A stretch of DNA of 64,000 bases, taken from Phaeosaccion multiseriatum. Taxonomy: Eukaryota; Ochrophyta, other classes. Where the stretch lies: contig OZ218952.1 in the NCBI GenBank assembly GCA_965112735.1, forward strand, positions 4,526,001 through 4,590,000, in the 5' to 3' direction. This document shows positions 47,106 to 58,570 of this stretch, one piece after another. Below the pieces are notes generated by a model that saw only the letters and a program-made list of their open reading frames with translations, was not told the origin of the DNA and searched no databases. Each line of letters begins with the position of its first letter. The stretch's first letter is position 1. The translations under genes were made by a program, and so were the position numbers.

Positions 47106-50100
47106 ATGGCCAAGAAAGAGGTCATACTAGGCGAGGGGGGTGCGTACTTTTATGACGAGGAGGAGGAAGGGGAGGAGGAGTGCTGCTTCGATCCTTTCTG
47201 CACCATCCCGATCACCGTGAAGAAGCCGTGTGGCACCTGCTGCTGCCTATGCAGCATGATGATTTTCGTCCTCGTCGCCATTGGTGGGCTCCTCGCGGCC
47301 GGCGTGGACATTATTCGCTTCTCGAACGATGTGCCTTTCTACTGGTATGAGCACGAGACATACAAGGCCGAAGTGGCGCTGCGGTCGGCCAAGGACACGG
47401 CGAACTTTCGCCTTGGGGGGAGGTTTCGTGAGCGAGAGTTCGCCGACACGTAAGTAAAGATATCATCCTCTCTCCCTTCCCTTGTTGTTGGCCCCTCCCT
47501 GTCAGCCCCCCTTCCTCTCTCGACTCGACTCGGCTCCCTCCCCTTCCCTGCCTGGCTGCTGCCTGAGCCCTGCTGTCCTTCCTTCCTTGTGTCTGGTGTC
47601 TGGCTGCCTGGCTGACTTGGCTGTGGCCTGCTTCCCCTCAGCGACTTCGCTCTGTGGATGGTCTACGAGCTGGACGAGGACGGCACCTTCGACGACACTC
47701 TTTTGGAGCCCTCCATACTCATGGGCATTCGAGACCTCGAGGCCACCCTGCAACGCTCCCCCTCCTTCACCACCTTCTGTGCATTGACGTACGACTTTGA
47801 CGATTCCAATCCCATTTGTCTTCGGCCCAGCTCGGTCATTAACATCATGGACCCGGCCTTCTTCATACCTGCCGGAGACAGCACCGCTGCTTCGTCTCCC
47901 ACGGTGGCCAGTGTAGAGAACCGGAACGTGGTTCTTGCTTCCCTCGTCGCGGCTGGGTTCGACGAGTCTACGGTGCAGCAATCAGAGTTTTACATTTACG
48001 GCGATCCTTACGATGCTGAGATGGAGATGGACGAGAGCTTCCTCGAGAGTGCCAACGTGGCCGCCATCACTGAGTACTGGGCAAAATACTGCTCCTCTGC
48101 AGATGGCAACGGGTGCACCGCGGGGGTCAGCAACACAGACACCACGCCCTTTGCCCTGACTTTCCAGGATACCAATATAACTGTACCCAACCTTCTCTCC
48201 CCCCGGGTGCAAGGCTCGTTTGGGACAGTGGATGGAGACGGGAATTTGGAGCAGAGAGTCAGGGCAATGACCAGTGTGCTCTCCTTCGGCTCACCGCAAG
48301 TGAGGGACGAGAGCACGGGGGAGCTTTACGAAACCGACACCTCAGGAAGGGAGGACATGATCGACAATCTCGGGAAGTTCCTGTTCGATACGTATCACGG
48401 TGAGGTTCAGTTTCGGCCTCTTCCTTCCTTCCTACACCCCTTGCTTGAATTCCTCCCCTTGACTTCTTAGCATTCCCCTTCCTCTCTCTCCCCCTCTCGC
48501 TCTCTCTCTCTCTCTCTCTCCCTCTCGTCGCTCTCTCTCTCCCAGATTTGCTCAGCGACTATCGCATACCTGGCGTCAACATCTTCTGGACAGGTGGGTG
48601 CGTGGCTAGATTGTTGAGACTGGCTGAGTATCTTCAGAGGAGCAGCCAAACCTAGTCCGCCTGTTGCAGATGGGGCTTTGTTGACCAGCCACTCAGGAGG
48701 ACTCCGTGACTTACTATGATTTACGACACAGGCAACAACAACGGCATGGAGGCAGAGTACACAGCAGAGGTGCAAGCGAGGGACACGGGCCTCATCGTGG
48801 GCAGTTTCATCTTAATAGCGTTGTTCCTCATGTGGCAGCTTCGCTCGTGGTTCTTGGGATTGCTGGCGTTCCTCCTCATTCTCGGCAATTTTGGGCCCGC
48901 CATCGTACTGTATCGCATTTTGTTCGGCTCCGCCTACTTCGGTGAGTGAGTCAGTGCGTGCGTGCGTGCGTGCTTGCGTGCGTGCCTGCGTGCGTGCGTG
49001 CGTGCGTGCGTGCGTACATGATGTGATATGGTATGATGTGAGTGAGTGGTTGGGTGACTGACCGACTCAGTGGCTGATTGATTGACTGGCTGAGACTGAA
49101 TTTCCTTCCTGCCTGCCTGCCTGCCTGCCTCCCTTTCTTCCTTCCTTCCTTCCTTCCTTCCTTCCTTCCTTCCTTCCTTCTTTCCTTTCTTCGTTCCTTC
49201 CTTTCTTCCTTCCTTTCTTTCTTCCTTCCTTCCTTCCTTCCTTCCTTCCTTCCTTCCTTCCTTCCTTCCTTCCTTTCTTCCTTCCTTCCATTCTTCCTTT
49301 CTTCCTTCCTTTCGTTGCTTCCTTCCTTCCTCATCATACGCACAGGTACGCTGAACCTTTTAGCGGTATTCATTCTCCTGGGGGTTGGAGCCGATGACGT
49401 CTTCCTCTTCGCCAACACTTGGAACGAAATGCGTAACCATGCGAGCTATGGAGACAGCGTCACCCACCAGCTTCGCCACACCCTGCGCCGGGGAGGTAAG
49501 GCCATGGCAGTTACTTCTCTGACCACCATGGTGGCCTTCCTGACGAACGCCACAAGCAGCTTTCCGGCTATTCAGAGCTTTGGAATCTTCGCGGCCATGT
49601 TGATCTTCGTCAACTTTTGTAGCGTGGTGACCACGTACCCTGCGGTGAGTGAGTGAGGGAGGGAGGGAGGTAGTGAGTGTGCGTGTGGGTGCGTGAGTGA
49701 GTGAGTGAGTGAATGAGGCGAGTGAGTGAGGGAATAGCTAAGTGCGTGCGTGAGTGAGTGGGGGTAATAAGTAAATGAGTCAGTTGAGTCAGTGAGTGAG
49801 CAAGTCAAGTAAGTGATTGTGTTACGATATAAGGCATCCCAATATGCCTTCAGTACTATCCAAACGTTTGGATAGTACTGAAGGCATATTGGGATGCCTT
49901 ATATCGTAACAAAAGAGGGGTTCGGATGCCTTATATCGTAACAGATTGAGAGAGCACTCAAGTACTTACCTCCATCCCTCCCTCCCTCCCTCCCTCGCCC
50001 CCTCCCTCCCTCATCCCCTCCATCGCCCCCTCCCTCCCTCCTTCCCTCCCTCCCTCCCCGCTCCATCTCTTCCTCCCCCCACTCCCAAGGGGATGATGGT

Positions 50101-53100
50101 CTACGAGTACTACATCAATGACCCCAAGAGGCTTGAGCTTAAGAGGGAGACGAGGACGGCAAGAAGGCGAGCGGGAGGAGGAAGAGGAGGAAGGCTCGGC
50201 TCCATCCTCTCGGGCTGTATCGGCCGCGCCACCGACATCTGCCAGTGCTGTACCAAGAAGCCGCGGGGGTACGCACCTCAGCCGATGAGGGACGCCGCGG
50301 AAGCAGCAGAGGTCCAGAAGCCAGCCACGGAAGTGTTCTTCCGCGAGAAGTACTTCCCCTTCCTCAATAGGGCCAAGTACATAATGCTGGCTGTGTTTGC
50401 TGCCATCTTTGTGCTCTACTGCGTGTGCACCTCCTTCCTCGTGCCCGACCCGGACGCTCCCACGCTCCTTCCGGACAGTGACCAATACATTCAATCCGTC
50501 GACAAGCTGCAGGAATACTTTGCCAACGCAGACGACATCCGAACCATCGTCCAAGTCCCCTTTGGACTCCTCGGTGTGGACAGGGGTGACTGCGATGGGA
50601 GCAAGTGTGATCCCACTCTCCTTCAGGATCTTGGTGCCCCGGTGTGGGACGAGGCGGCGTTTACGATGGAGGCGGTTGCCGATGTCAACGCTCAGCACTG
50701 GATGCTGGACTTCTGCGCCGCCCTTGCTTCGGACGCAGCACCAGAAAGTGAGTGAGGGACGGAGGGAGGGAGAGAAGGAGGGACGGGGGGAGAGAGGGAG
50801 CGCGTGAGTATGTTCGTGAGTGACTATGTGAGTGGAGAGAGTCTCACGTCGGCCCTCACAACTCTTTGTCTCTCGACTCTCTCTTTGTCTATTGGTTAGC
50901 TGCCCACGCACTCTTTCTTGCAGCCGCCAGTTGCTTGTTCCTCCGTCCTCAATTCTGTCACCCCCCTCCGCACCCCCTGTGGCACACACACACGCACAGC
51001 CAGTCACACACTGATCCTCTTGTCATGTCGACACCTCCTTCCCTTCCCTCCCCTTCTCTTCCCTTCCCCTCCTCTCCCTCCCCTCCCCTCCCCTCCCCTC
51101 CCTTCCCTTCCCCTTTCTGCCCTCCTCCCCCGTTCCCTCTCCAGATCTCCTCATCCAAGCGCCCTCTGACGCCGTGCCCGAGCCTGTCACGTGCCTCCAT
51201 ACGGGCTTCAAGACGTGGTGCGCAGCCAACTCCACCCGCTGCCCCCAAACGGACAGCACTCTGGCGGAGGAGGACTACATCATCGATGCTGACGCCTTTC
51301 CAGCTACGCTTCTCACCTATCTGGAGTCTGAGGTGGACCCTGGAGGCTCCTCACCCATCGGTTCAACTTATGCGGACGTCTATGTGGATAACATTCGGGT
51401 AAGATGGATGGTGTACCGCCAGGCCGGCTTGTTTGTCGTGCCGTGCCGTGCCTTGCGTTGCTTTGCCTTACATTGCCTCGTGCCCTGCTTGCCCTGCTGG
51501 CCCGGCTTGCCCGGCTTGCCCGGCTTGCCCTGCTTGCCCTGCTTGCCCTGCTTGCCCTGCTTGCCGTGCTTGCCCTGCTTGCCCTGCTTGCCCTACATAC
51601 GACGTCCGAGGGTGTGGGGGACGGGGGTGCGTTTGCTTCTGTCATTCCGTTCATTCCGTTTCTGTAGCTTTAGACATTGTCACACGAAAGTCATTCAGCA
51701 GCCGCAGCCACACGACAGCCATTCAGCAGCAGGCAGCCACATGGCGGCCTTGTGGTTGGTAGGTTGGCTTTGGCTGGTAGCGCTATGTCTACGTTGCGGA
51801 GCGAGTGCTGATTTCCCCCCATTCTCCTTGCTTCGTCTCGCTTTTCTCGAAACCACGACCCTCCCCTCCCGGGCACCCTGTGCTTGGTTGACCTGCCTCT
51901 CGCCTCTCGGCTGTCGCTTATCGCTTTTCGCTCTTTTACTTCTCTCCTTCCTTACCTCCTCCTCGCCCTGCTTCCTCTCTCCTACGATACGGTACCGTAA
52001 GGCGACAAGCGAGCTTGAGGTTCCCACACCTGAGAACCCTGCGACCCTGCGGTATATGGTGGTGGAGGTGCAACTTCAGACTGACTTTACGTACAACTTT
52101 GAGGATGGACAGGTCAGTCAGTCATTACCTGGTGTCAGTCAGTCAGGTCAGGCAGTGAGACAGACAGGCAGTCAGTCTGTCTGTCAGTCAGTCAGCCAGT
52201 CAATCAATCGATCAGGAAGGAAGGAAGGAAGGAAGGAAGGAAGGGAGGAAGGAAGGAAGGAAGGAAGGAAGGAAGGAAGGAAGGAAGGGAGGAAGGAGGA
52301 AGGAAGGAAGAAGGAAGGGAGGAAGGAAGGAACGAACCGAAGCAACGAAGCAACGCACGAGGGAAAGAAGGAGGGCAGTCAGTGAGTTCGTCAGTGAGGA
52401 AGTGAATCAGTCAGTGAGTCAGTCATTCAGTTCATCAGTCAGTCTATCAGCCAGCTAACCCTAAGCGCACGCACGCTCAGGATCTGTACAAAGCCTGGAA
52501 GGCCTACGTTGCGGAATGGGTGGATCGAGCAGCCACCGACACCGACGTGTACGGCACCGCCATCGGCCCGGTTTACGCATCTGGCTTCGTTGGCGACGAA
52601 TTGGCCTTCCACTACTTCTACTTGCAGGACAAGATCATCACCGAGGCGACCAACGGTATTCTCATCTCCCTCGCGGTGGCCTTTCTGATCATGTGTGTGG
52701 CCAACCATAATTGGATCATTTCCATGGTCGCGACGCTAACCATTGGGACCATGGTGCTCGGAGTGATGACCTTCACCGTGTTGGGGGGCTGGAAGTTGGG
52801 CATCATAGAGGCTGTGATCTACGTTATGGTGGTCGGCTTTTCAGGTGCGTGGCTTGCTTTTGCTGTCATATGTCGGTAGCATGCTGCTGGCCGCCGGCCG
52901 ATAGCACGTAGCAAGCCGCGCTGACGCCGGCTGGAAGCAGGTGGCACGTCAGGCGCCGATGAGTGGTCGGGTGTGGATCCGGGGATGGAGAGAGAGGGTC
53001 TGTACGGTGATGGTGGTGCGGTGCACTCAACGCTTCCTTTTGCGCTTTCCCTCGCTCTTCTTTCGCGCCGTACTGCTCACTCACTCACTCCCTTTACTCC

Positions 53101-54728
53101 TTCGTTTGGGCTGTGCTGTGCTTCGTCAATCAACGTCCACCTATCACATCCATCACGGCTGATGCACCAACACGACATACACAAACGGCATACACGTGCA
53201 TACAGTGGATTACACTGTCCACCTGTCGGACTCGTACCTCGAGAGCCCCGCCATGACTCGAGAGGACCGCACCAGAGATATGCTCGGCATGATGGGCTCG
53301 TCTGTGTTGAAGTGAGGGAGTTGCTGATACAGAGGGAGGGGGGAGAGGGAGGGAGGTTACCGAGCAGAGAGCGACGGCGACATGCCTAAGGAGGTGGAGG
53401 GCACAGCGCGGAGAGCCCTTGCTTGCAGTGCACCAATGGCGTGTGTTTTGTGCCAAGACGGCTTGAAAGGCAAAGCAACGCTTCCAGTTATGCTGCTGTC
53501 AGGGGGGGGGGTGAGGTGAAGGAACGTCTGTGGAAGTTGTTGCCTTAGCTACTGCTGCTCATAGTCCTCTCACTCTTCCCTCCTCTCCCCTGCCTTCTCC
53601 CCCCCCCTCCCTCCCCTCCGTTCTCCTCCCCTCTCATGCGAGTAGTGGTGCCGGATCAACCCTCCGGGCCGTGTTTCCTTTACTCTTCGCCTACACGGTG
53701 TTCTTCACCAAGTTTGGCAGTTTCCTCTTCTTCCTCATCTTCCAGTCGGTGGTGTTTTCACTCGTACCCTTCTCTGCCTACCTGGCCGCCTTTGGACCAG
53801 AGCAGCGATGGGGAGCAAAAGCAGCAGGCAAGAAGGTTAGTAGCACAAGTGAAGAGACGAGAGAGAGAAAGCGAGAGAGACAAGAGTAGTAACGAAGAAG
53901 CAAGGGAGAGAAGAACGCGGATGAGAACGAGACCGAAGTGTCCCGGGTCGCCCCTTCCTCGCCCACCTCTCCTGCCCCGCCGCCCCTGACTTGCTTACGC
54001 CGCTACCTCATGCCAATCCACGCGCCAAGCAGCGTGTACCACCCTCTTCACACCTAAACACTCACTTTTGCTTCCCTCCCTCTCTCTCTCTCTCTCTCTC
54101 CCTCTCTCTGTCTGTCTGTCTGTCCCCCCCTCGCTCCGTGTGCCCCTCTCTCTCACACACACTCACACACTGTTCAACACACACTCTGCAGGGCAAGCTT
54201 GTGCACGTGCGGCGGCCGAAGCCCTCCTCCGACGGCAACGACTTGGACGAAACGTCGATCCTTCACAACTCCTCCTCTGCCAGCCGTTTGAGGGACCGTA
54301 GCAGCAGCAGCAACGCTAAGGACAAGGAAAATGTCACTGCAGCCGTGTCCACACCCATGCACGTCGTCGGAGGTGAGGAGGAGGAGCAGAAAGTCGGTGG
54401 TAGGGATGCGGAGAAGACGCAGGGCCACAGCGGGAAGCCCCACTCCTCGACCTTCATTTCGCTGGCTCGTGTGATTGAGCCCGTGGCCGAGACTGACGGC
54501 AACAGCAAGCACGTGCGTGTTCAGCTGCTTCATCACAAAGAGCTGGAGAGGGGCGGGGAGACGGAGGGTTTGGGGACTGTCCTCACGGTGTCACGTGACG
54601 ACCTCCGGCTCGCACACAACCCCGGTACCATCACCTTTTTGGGGCCCCTGTGCAATTATTTGGCCTGCTGCTGCGCCAAGTGCAAGAACAATGCGGCCGT
54701 CGATGACCTGGCTGCTCCTTCGCAGTAG
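47106..54728 (+). CDS. Patched/Dispatched-like RND membrane protein
   Basis: Twelve exons: 47106-47449, 47642-48399, 48546-48593, 48732-48941, 49346-49644, 50090-50747, 51145-51398, 52002-52112, 52481-52844, 53206-53311, 53643-53835 and 54192-54728. They join in phase to 1293 residues. Order: acidic N-terminus with a Cys-rich patch, membrane segment 1 near 60, a large extracytoplasmic loop to about 375, then a membrane bundle. The bundle includes GVGADDVFLF (transmembrane helix 4 motif), a cytoplasmic Arg/Cys-rich loop, a second loop, and a second bundle with VVGFSVDYTVHLSDSY (helix 10 motif) and FFTKFGSFLFFLIF. The acidic DD and D residues match proton- or cation-driven RND proteins. The tail is 179 residues, Ser-rich. 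Patched, Dispatched and NPC1 relatives move sterols or lipid-linked cargo; the cargo here is unknown. Many introns are microsatellites. Confidence 0.9.
49125..49345 (+). repeat. CTTC/CTTT microsatellite in RND intron 4
   Basis: More than 200 bases of CTTC units with CTTT variants form the pyrimidine tract before the exon 5 acceptor. The donor side of the same intron is a GTGC/CGTG repeat (48955-49018). Confidence 0.85.
49820..49943. repeat. Perfect 92-bp palindrome plus third half-arm
   Basis: Bases 49820-49911 are a perfect inverted repeat of two 46-base arms with no spacer, centred on CAAACGTTTG. Its outer end GGATGCCTTATATCGTAACA recurs as a direct copy at 49924-49943. It is AT-rich against GC-rich surroundings and lies in intron 5 of the RND gene. 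It could be a foldback-type MITE or a fold-back insertion. Confidence 0.9.
51490..51598 (+). repeat. Nine-base CTTGCCCTG tandem repeat in RND intron 7
   Basis: About 11 units of TGCTTGCCC/GGCTTGCCC run without interruption inside the intron. They are non-coding in the proposed model. Confidence 0.75.
52216..52335 (+). repeat. GGAA microsatellite in RND intron 8
   Basis: About 115 bases of GAAG units with a few GGGA variants, preceded by CAGT-type repeats. Confidence 0.85.
52873..52959. mobile_element. Short GCCA-hairpin-like element F in RND intron 9
   Basis: Read on the minus strand it starts TCGGCGCCTGACGTGCCACC, close to element D (TCGACCCCTGACGTGCTACC). It contains GGCCGGCGGCC and AGCCGGCGT cores with GTGCTA words, and it ends with GCATGCTACCGA. 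It is imperfect and probably old. Confidence 0.4.
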
Positions 54729-54816
54729 GTAGCTACGGCCATCGGTGACGTGGATCCTCCTTCGCAGTAGGTAGGTAAAGGCCATCGATGACCTGGCTAC
54801 TCCTTCGCAGTAGGCA
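54702..54816 (+). repeat. About 42-bp tandem repeat across the RND stop codon
   Basis: Roughly 2.7 copies of a unit starting GATGACCTGGCTGCTCCTTC and containing GCAGTAGGTAG. The first copy encodes the last residues and the stop. The pseudogene copy has about two units (46559-46631). Confidence 0.7.
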
Positions 54817-54993
54817 GTGTGTCAAAGGGTTGCAAAGCAAGATGCGATGAACAGCGAGGAGTCTATCGACGCACCGCCCGAGGACACTCCACGCTTACTG
54901 GAGGCCTACCCGCAGAACCATCAGGACAAGCAGCTAGTCAGCGCAGTCCGAGCCTATCTGCGCAATGTTGCGTCACGACAGGCAGCCAGCCAA

Positions 54994-56032
54994 GGCCACA
55001 CCGATAACATAAGTTGGAAAGCGTCGCCGACTGCGGCGGAAATTTTTTTGCCGCCGCTAAACCGTAGAAAGCGAAAAAACCGTACAAAGGCCTCTGAGTG
55101 GCTGAGAGAGGGCCTTAGGTCGTGTACAGTGTACAGTAGCAGAGAAGAAAGAAAAAAAATTGAATTTCAGTTTTTTTTGGCAGGGGCGGGAACCTTTATT
55201 TTCAAGAGGGTACAGGCGTCTAACTAAACCAAACAACGCATTCTCCGCGCGCGCCTACGTGCCTTTGCATGGGGACGGGCTTTGTCACTTGGTCTCCTGT
55301 GCCTCTTTCCTCCCTGACAGACCACAGCGGAGGTGACTTGGTCTCCAGTCATAGCCTACAGGATGTTGAGGGGGTTGCACTAGCGCATGGCCGCGATACC
55401 ACCCCACCAAGAGTTTTGCCAAGTCTTCGGCTTGATTCGGTCGGTCCCGACATGGTAGCAGCAGCAGCCAGAGGTCCACAGGAGCTGAAGCCAGTCTTAG
55501 ACGGGGATAAAGGCGAGAAGAGTGCCGAGTCTTCTCCAAGCCGCCTCGCGCTTGGTGTGGTAAGAAGAAAGGTATTCTTGGCTGTCTCGCGCGCCGCAAT
55601 GTATCATCGCGTTCTCAGTTCACAGGAAGGAGGGGGGGGGCTCTGGGTGGGCTCCAGGACCGAAGGCATGCCGGGCTGGTACTAGATAGTAAAGAGACCT
55701 CCAAGGGACCAGGATGATGGGGTCGAGGAGTGTGAATGGGCGGGTCAGAGAGCAGAAGGGAAAGCAGGCAAAGGGGGAAGTTAAGGAGGGCACCTTCTCT
55801 GCGGGTCGAAGCAAGGGGATTTGGGCGCTTTGCTGTGGGCTCTTTGGACCTAATTTGGACTGATGCAAGCATAATAGAGGCCTACACACACTCATACTGC
55901 AAGGACACTCATGGGGGGGGTGTACAGGGCCGTCTACAGTTTGTTTTTGCCCCGACGGTTTCTTCCGCCCGCCCGCGGCCGATTTTTTTACCATATGTGC
56001 GGCGCTTTCCAACTTATTTTATCGGTGTGGCC
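54994..56032. mobile_element. 1.04-kb element with 30-bp terminal inverted repeats
   Basis: Left end 54994-55023 starts GGCCACACCGATAACATAAG; the right end 56003-56032 is its complement with one mismatch over 30 bases. CAA lies directly outside both ends and could be a 3-bp target duplication. The inside has T/A tracts next to each end and no recognisable transposase; its open stretches on both strands look random. It is probably a non-autonomous DNA transposon. Confidence 0.65.
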
Positions 56033-57157
56033 CAAGAAGCAGCGCGACAATCGCACCATTTGTTCGGCCCGCGCTCCGGCGCACACCGTGCCCACGCGCA
56101 AGAGGACAAACCCCGGATAGACACTTTTGCTTCAGAGTCGGACTGTCGCTTGGAGGTTTGCTTTGGTTGTCCTGCCTGAGGGTTTCCGGTCACACATTCT
56201 GGGGTATAGTAAGAATGTCGGTTTCCTAGGCACGACCCGAGGGGGCTTGCTTCTCTTTCCCCCCTCTCCAGTAGTAGCGATACTGTAAATAAAACGTAAA
56301 ACGCCCCTCCATAGGCACAGCATGTAGATAGTCCAAACCCCTCAGAGAAAAAGAACTGTTTTGTGCAGTGTAGTGGTTGGGCAGTGGGTTAGTTGGACGG
56401 TTGCTTGCGGTACTTACCCACTCGACGAGATGAGGGCAAGCGGATTTGACGCAAGGACGCACTTGCTTGCCTTTCTTGAGGGGACAGGCGCACAGCCAAT
56501 ACCATCCAGCGCTCTGTCTCCCTCTCTGTACAGAGTACAATCAGTGTACGTCTTTTTATTTCATTTAACGTTGTCCACAGCAATCAAGAGATCGATTCTG
56601 AATGCTTCCTTTTTTGGTGCGTCAACTCGAACAAGCCCATGAGTCAGACCCCTGCGCCAACAACAAATTCATGTGCAGGTCGTGGTGAAAACTTTCACTT
56701 GCTGCCGCTGCAGGAGGTGCGAGTTGACACATTGCCGTCGTGGCACCATGGGGCTGTGCAGCGTCTTGCGCCCGCGGCTCATGCAGGGGGGACAGAAGCG
56801 TAAATAGAGCCTTCGTTGCCTCCCGTCCCTCGGAACATCGTCGCAAAGACGGGCGAGGCTAGCGATCAACGATAAGTTGACACCCCCCAACCCCCCCCCC
56901 CCAATCAATGGAGCCCGAGGCTCGACGGAGTGCACGCGCCTGAGCGATGGAGCGCACACACCTGGATGGAGGGTTGACATGCCAGTGCTCTTGAAAGTGC
57001 TTGCCTCTTCGCTTGAAAGGCTGAGGGCTGCCCCCAAGAAAGCAGGCAGGCCAGCATCCAATAGGTCACCCTATTTGCAGTTGTTGCGGTGTTGGCGAGG
57101 CCTTACTTTCTTCGTAAGAGTCAGCCTGCTTGTTCGTCAGAGCCGTGTATCACTTCA
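56033..57157. other. Gene-poor interval
   Basis: About 1.1 kb between the inverted-repeat element and the 3' end of the TMEM216-like gene. No open frame with family features was found. A poly-C run is at about 56888. Confidence 0.5.
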
Positions 57158-57988
57158 TCAGCCTCTGAAGGAGCTGTAGAAGCCGAGGATGGCCGACGCC
57201 GTGAAGAGCACCTCCAAGCACAGAAAGGCTAGCCCAATGGCACTTACTATGACGTCCATGCGCAACACATAGGTCTGCAGCGCGATGAAATAAGAGTACA
57301 CGACCACGTTCGGGATGCCGAGACCGAGGGCGAAGAGCAGAGGGTTGATCTGCTCCGTCTTGTTTCCCTTGGACGTCAGGAACAGCCGCATACAGTCCAG
57401 CAGCACGAAGAGTAGCAGCACCCTGTGCGGTAGGCAGGTAAGTAGATGGGAAGGAGGGAAACAGAAAGGTATGTGTGGGTAAAACTGGTGTGCGTGCGTG
57501 GCGGGCAGGGTGACGCTGAATCAGGTTCGGCCTTTCGAGGGCCGGAGGGAGATGAAGGGAGGGCAAGTCGTCCGCCTATTCTCGTTTGTAAAGTGGAGGA
57601 ACTGCGATTTCGGGGATGAGCATACCGGCCAGGGAGGATAGTAAGGCAGAGAATGGGAGTAGACCAGCATTCGAAGATCTTCACACCTCTCCATCTTGCA
57701 ATCACTTACGCTATTTCCATGCCCAGGGCCGTCTTTGGGTAGTAGTAGTTGATGCCTTTGTACGTATAGAGTGCGAGGTTAAGCACCACGAAGAAGATGT
57801 TGAACCATCCGTTGAAATACAGCAGTATCTTGACGGCGAGCGGAGGGCAGAGGGGAAGGGAGGGAGGAGAAATGAATTGTCTGCTCGTCCTCGCCCCCTT
57901 CTGTCCTGTTGCTGCTACTCTCAAAGTCCCTCCATACCTGCAGAGGCAGCGAGGAGAGAATGACTCTGTTCTCGTCACTGCGCATCAT
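57158..57988 (-). CDS. TMEM216: TMEM216-like ciliary transition-zone protein
   Basis: Exons 57988-57938, 57828-57710 and 57422-57158 join in phase to 144 residues; human TMEM216 has 145. The sequence starts MMRSDENRVILSSLPLQ, then ILLYFNGWFNIFFVVLNLAL and YTYKGINYYYP. Next come ALGMEIAVLLLFVLLDCMRL and FLTSKGNKTEQINPLLFALG, and finally YFIALQTYVLRMDVIVSAIG. Four membrane segments and the FLNGW, LYKG, FGTKGN and LQTYVLR-type motifs of the family are all visible. TMEM216 acts with tectonic and MKS proteins at the ciliary transition zone, so the organism probably builds flagella. Two adjacent start codons are possible. It is divergent from the DHHC gene. Confidence 0.92.
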
Positions 57989-58570
57989 GGCTCTTGGCGA
58001 GCCTCACCGCCCCCCCCCGACTGACCCAATTGCTCACGCAGTCGTTCGTACTCTTGCTTGATCCATCAGAGAGTGGGGGCCCGTCGAGTGCACCGTTCTC
58101 TGGTAGAGTATAACCCTCCCCTCACTGCTCGGTGGCGCAGAGCCAGAGAGAAGAGGGCGGGAGAGCCAAGGCCCCGAACAGCCGAGGGGAGCTGTTTTGC
58201 TTGCCTCTCTGCTCACCCCCGGCTCCTCTTCAGCCCTGCTCTTCCCTCCGCTCCCCTCTCTCCCTCTTGTCGCGTCCCTCCTTCAGCCCTTGGGATAGTG
58301 GACGCTTACCCTCTCACAGATCTCGTTCTTCTTGAGCAGGTAGTGTGCAGGTAGTCGTAAGTCAACGGCGCCCCCGGTGGGACCTTTTCATTTCCCTTTC
58401 CCCCTCATGTTTTTTATTGCTTCCGCATCACCGTGTGAGAGCCTTGACGTGACGAGGTGGAGGACAAGTAGCACACCCAGAGCACCACAGTGCTTTCCCT
58501 GCTTGGCACTGAGAATGGCGTAGCAGCTTGTATGTGTTGAGGAAAGTGGAGACGAGAATTCCAGCATCAA
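57989..58570. promoter_or_regulatory. Divergent intergenic region, TMEM216 and DHHC genes
   Basis: This 582-base interval contains both promoters and 5' UTRs. No TATA box, repeat or additional gene was recognised. Confidence 0.35.

Noticed and set aside
48951-49418. Lys/Glu/Arg-rich minus-strand frame over RND intron 4
   Set aside because: It is translation of a GAAG microsatellite inside an intron between two well-supported exons.
51400-52002. Open frame running from exon 7 through intron 7 into exon 8 of the RND gene
   Set aside because: The intron is a CTTGCCCTG repeat plus pyrimidine tract with a good GTAAGA donor; splicing restores family-like sequence and phase.
54817-55685. Two plus-strand frames (about 136 and 138 residues) after the RND gene, tested as a transposase
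   Set aside because: No catalytic triad, zinc finger or family motif was seen, and one frame crosses the left end of the inverted-repeat element.
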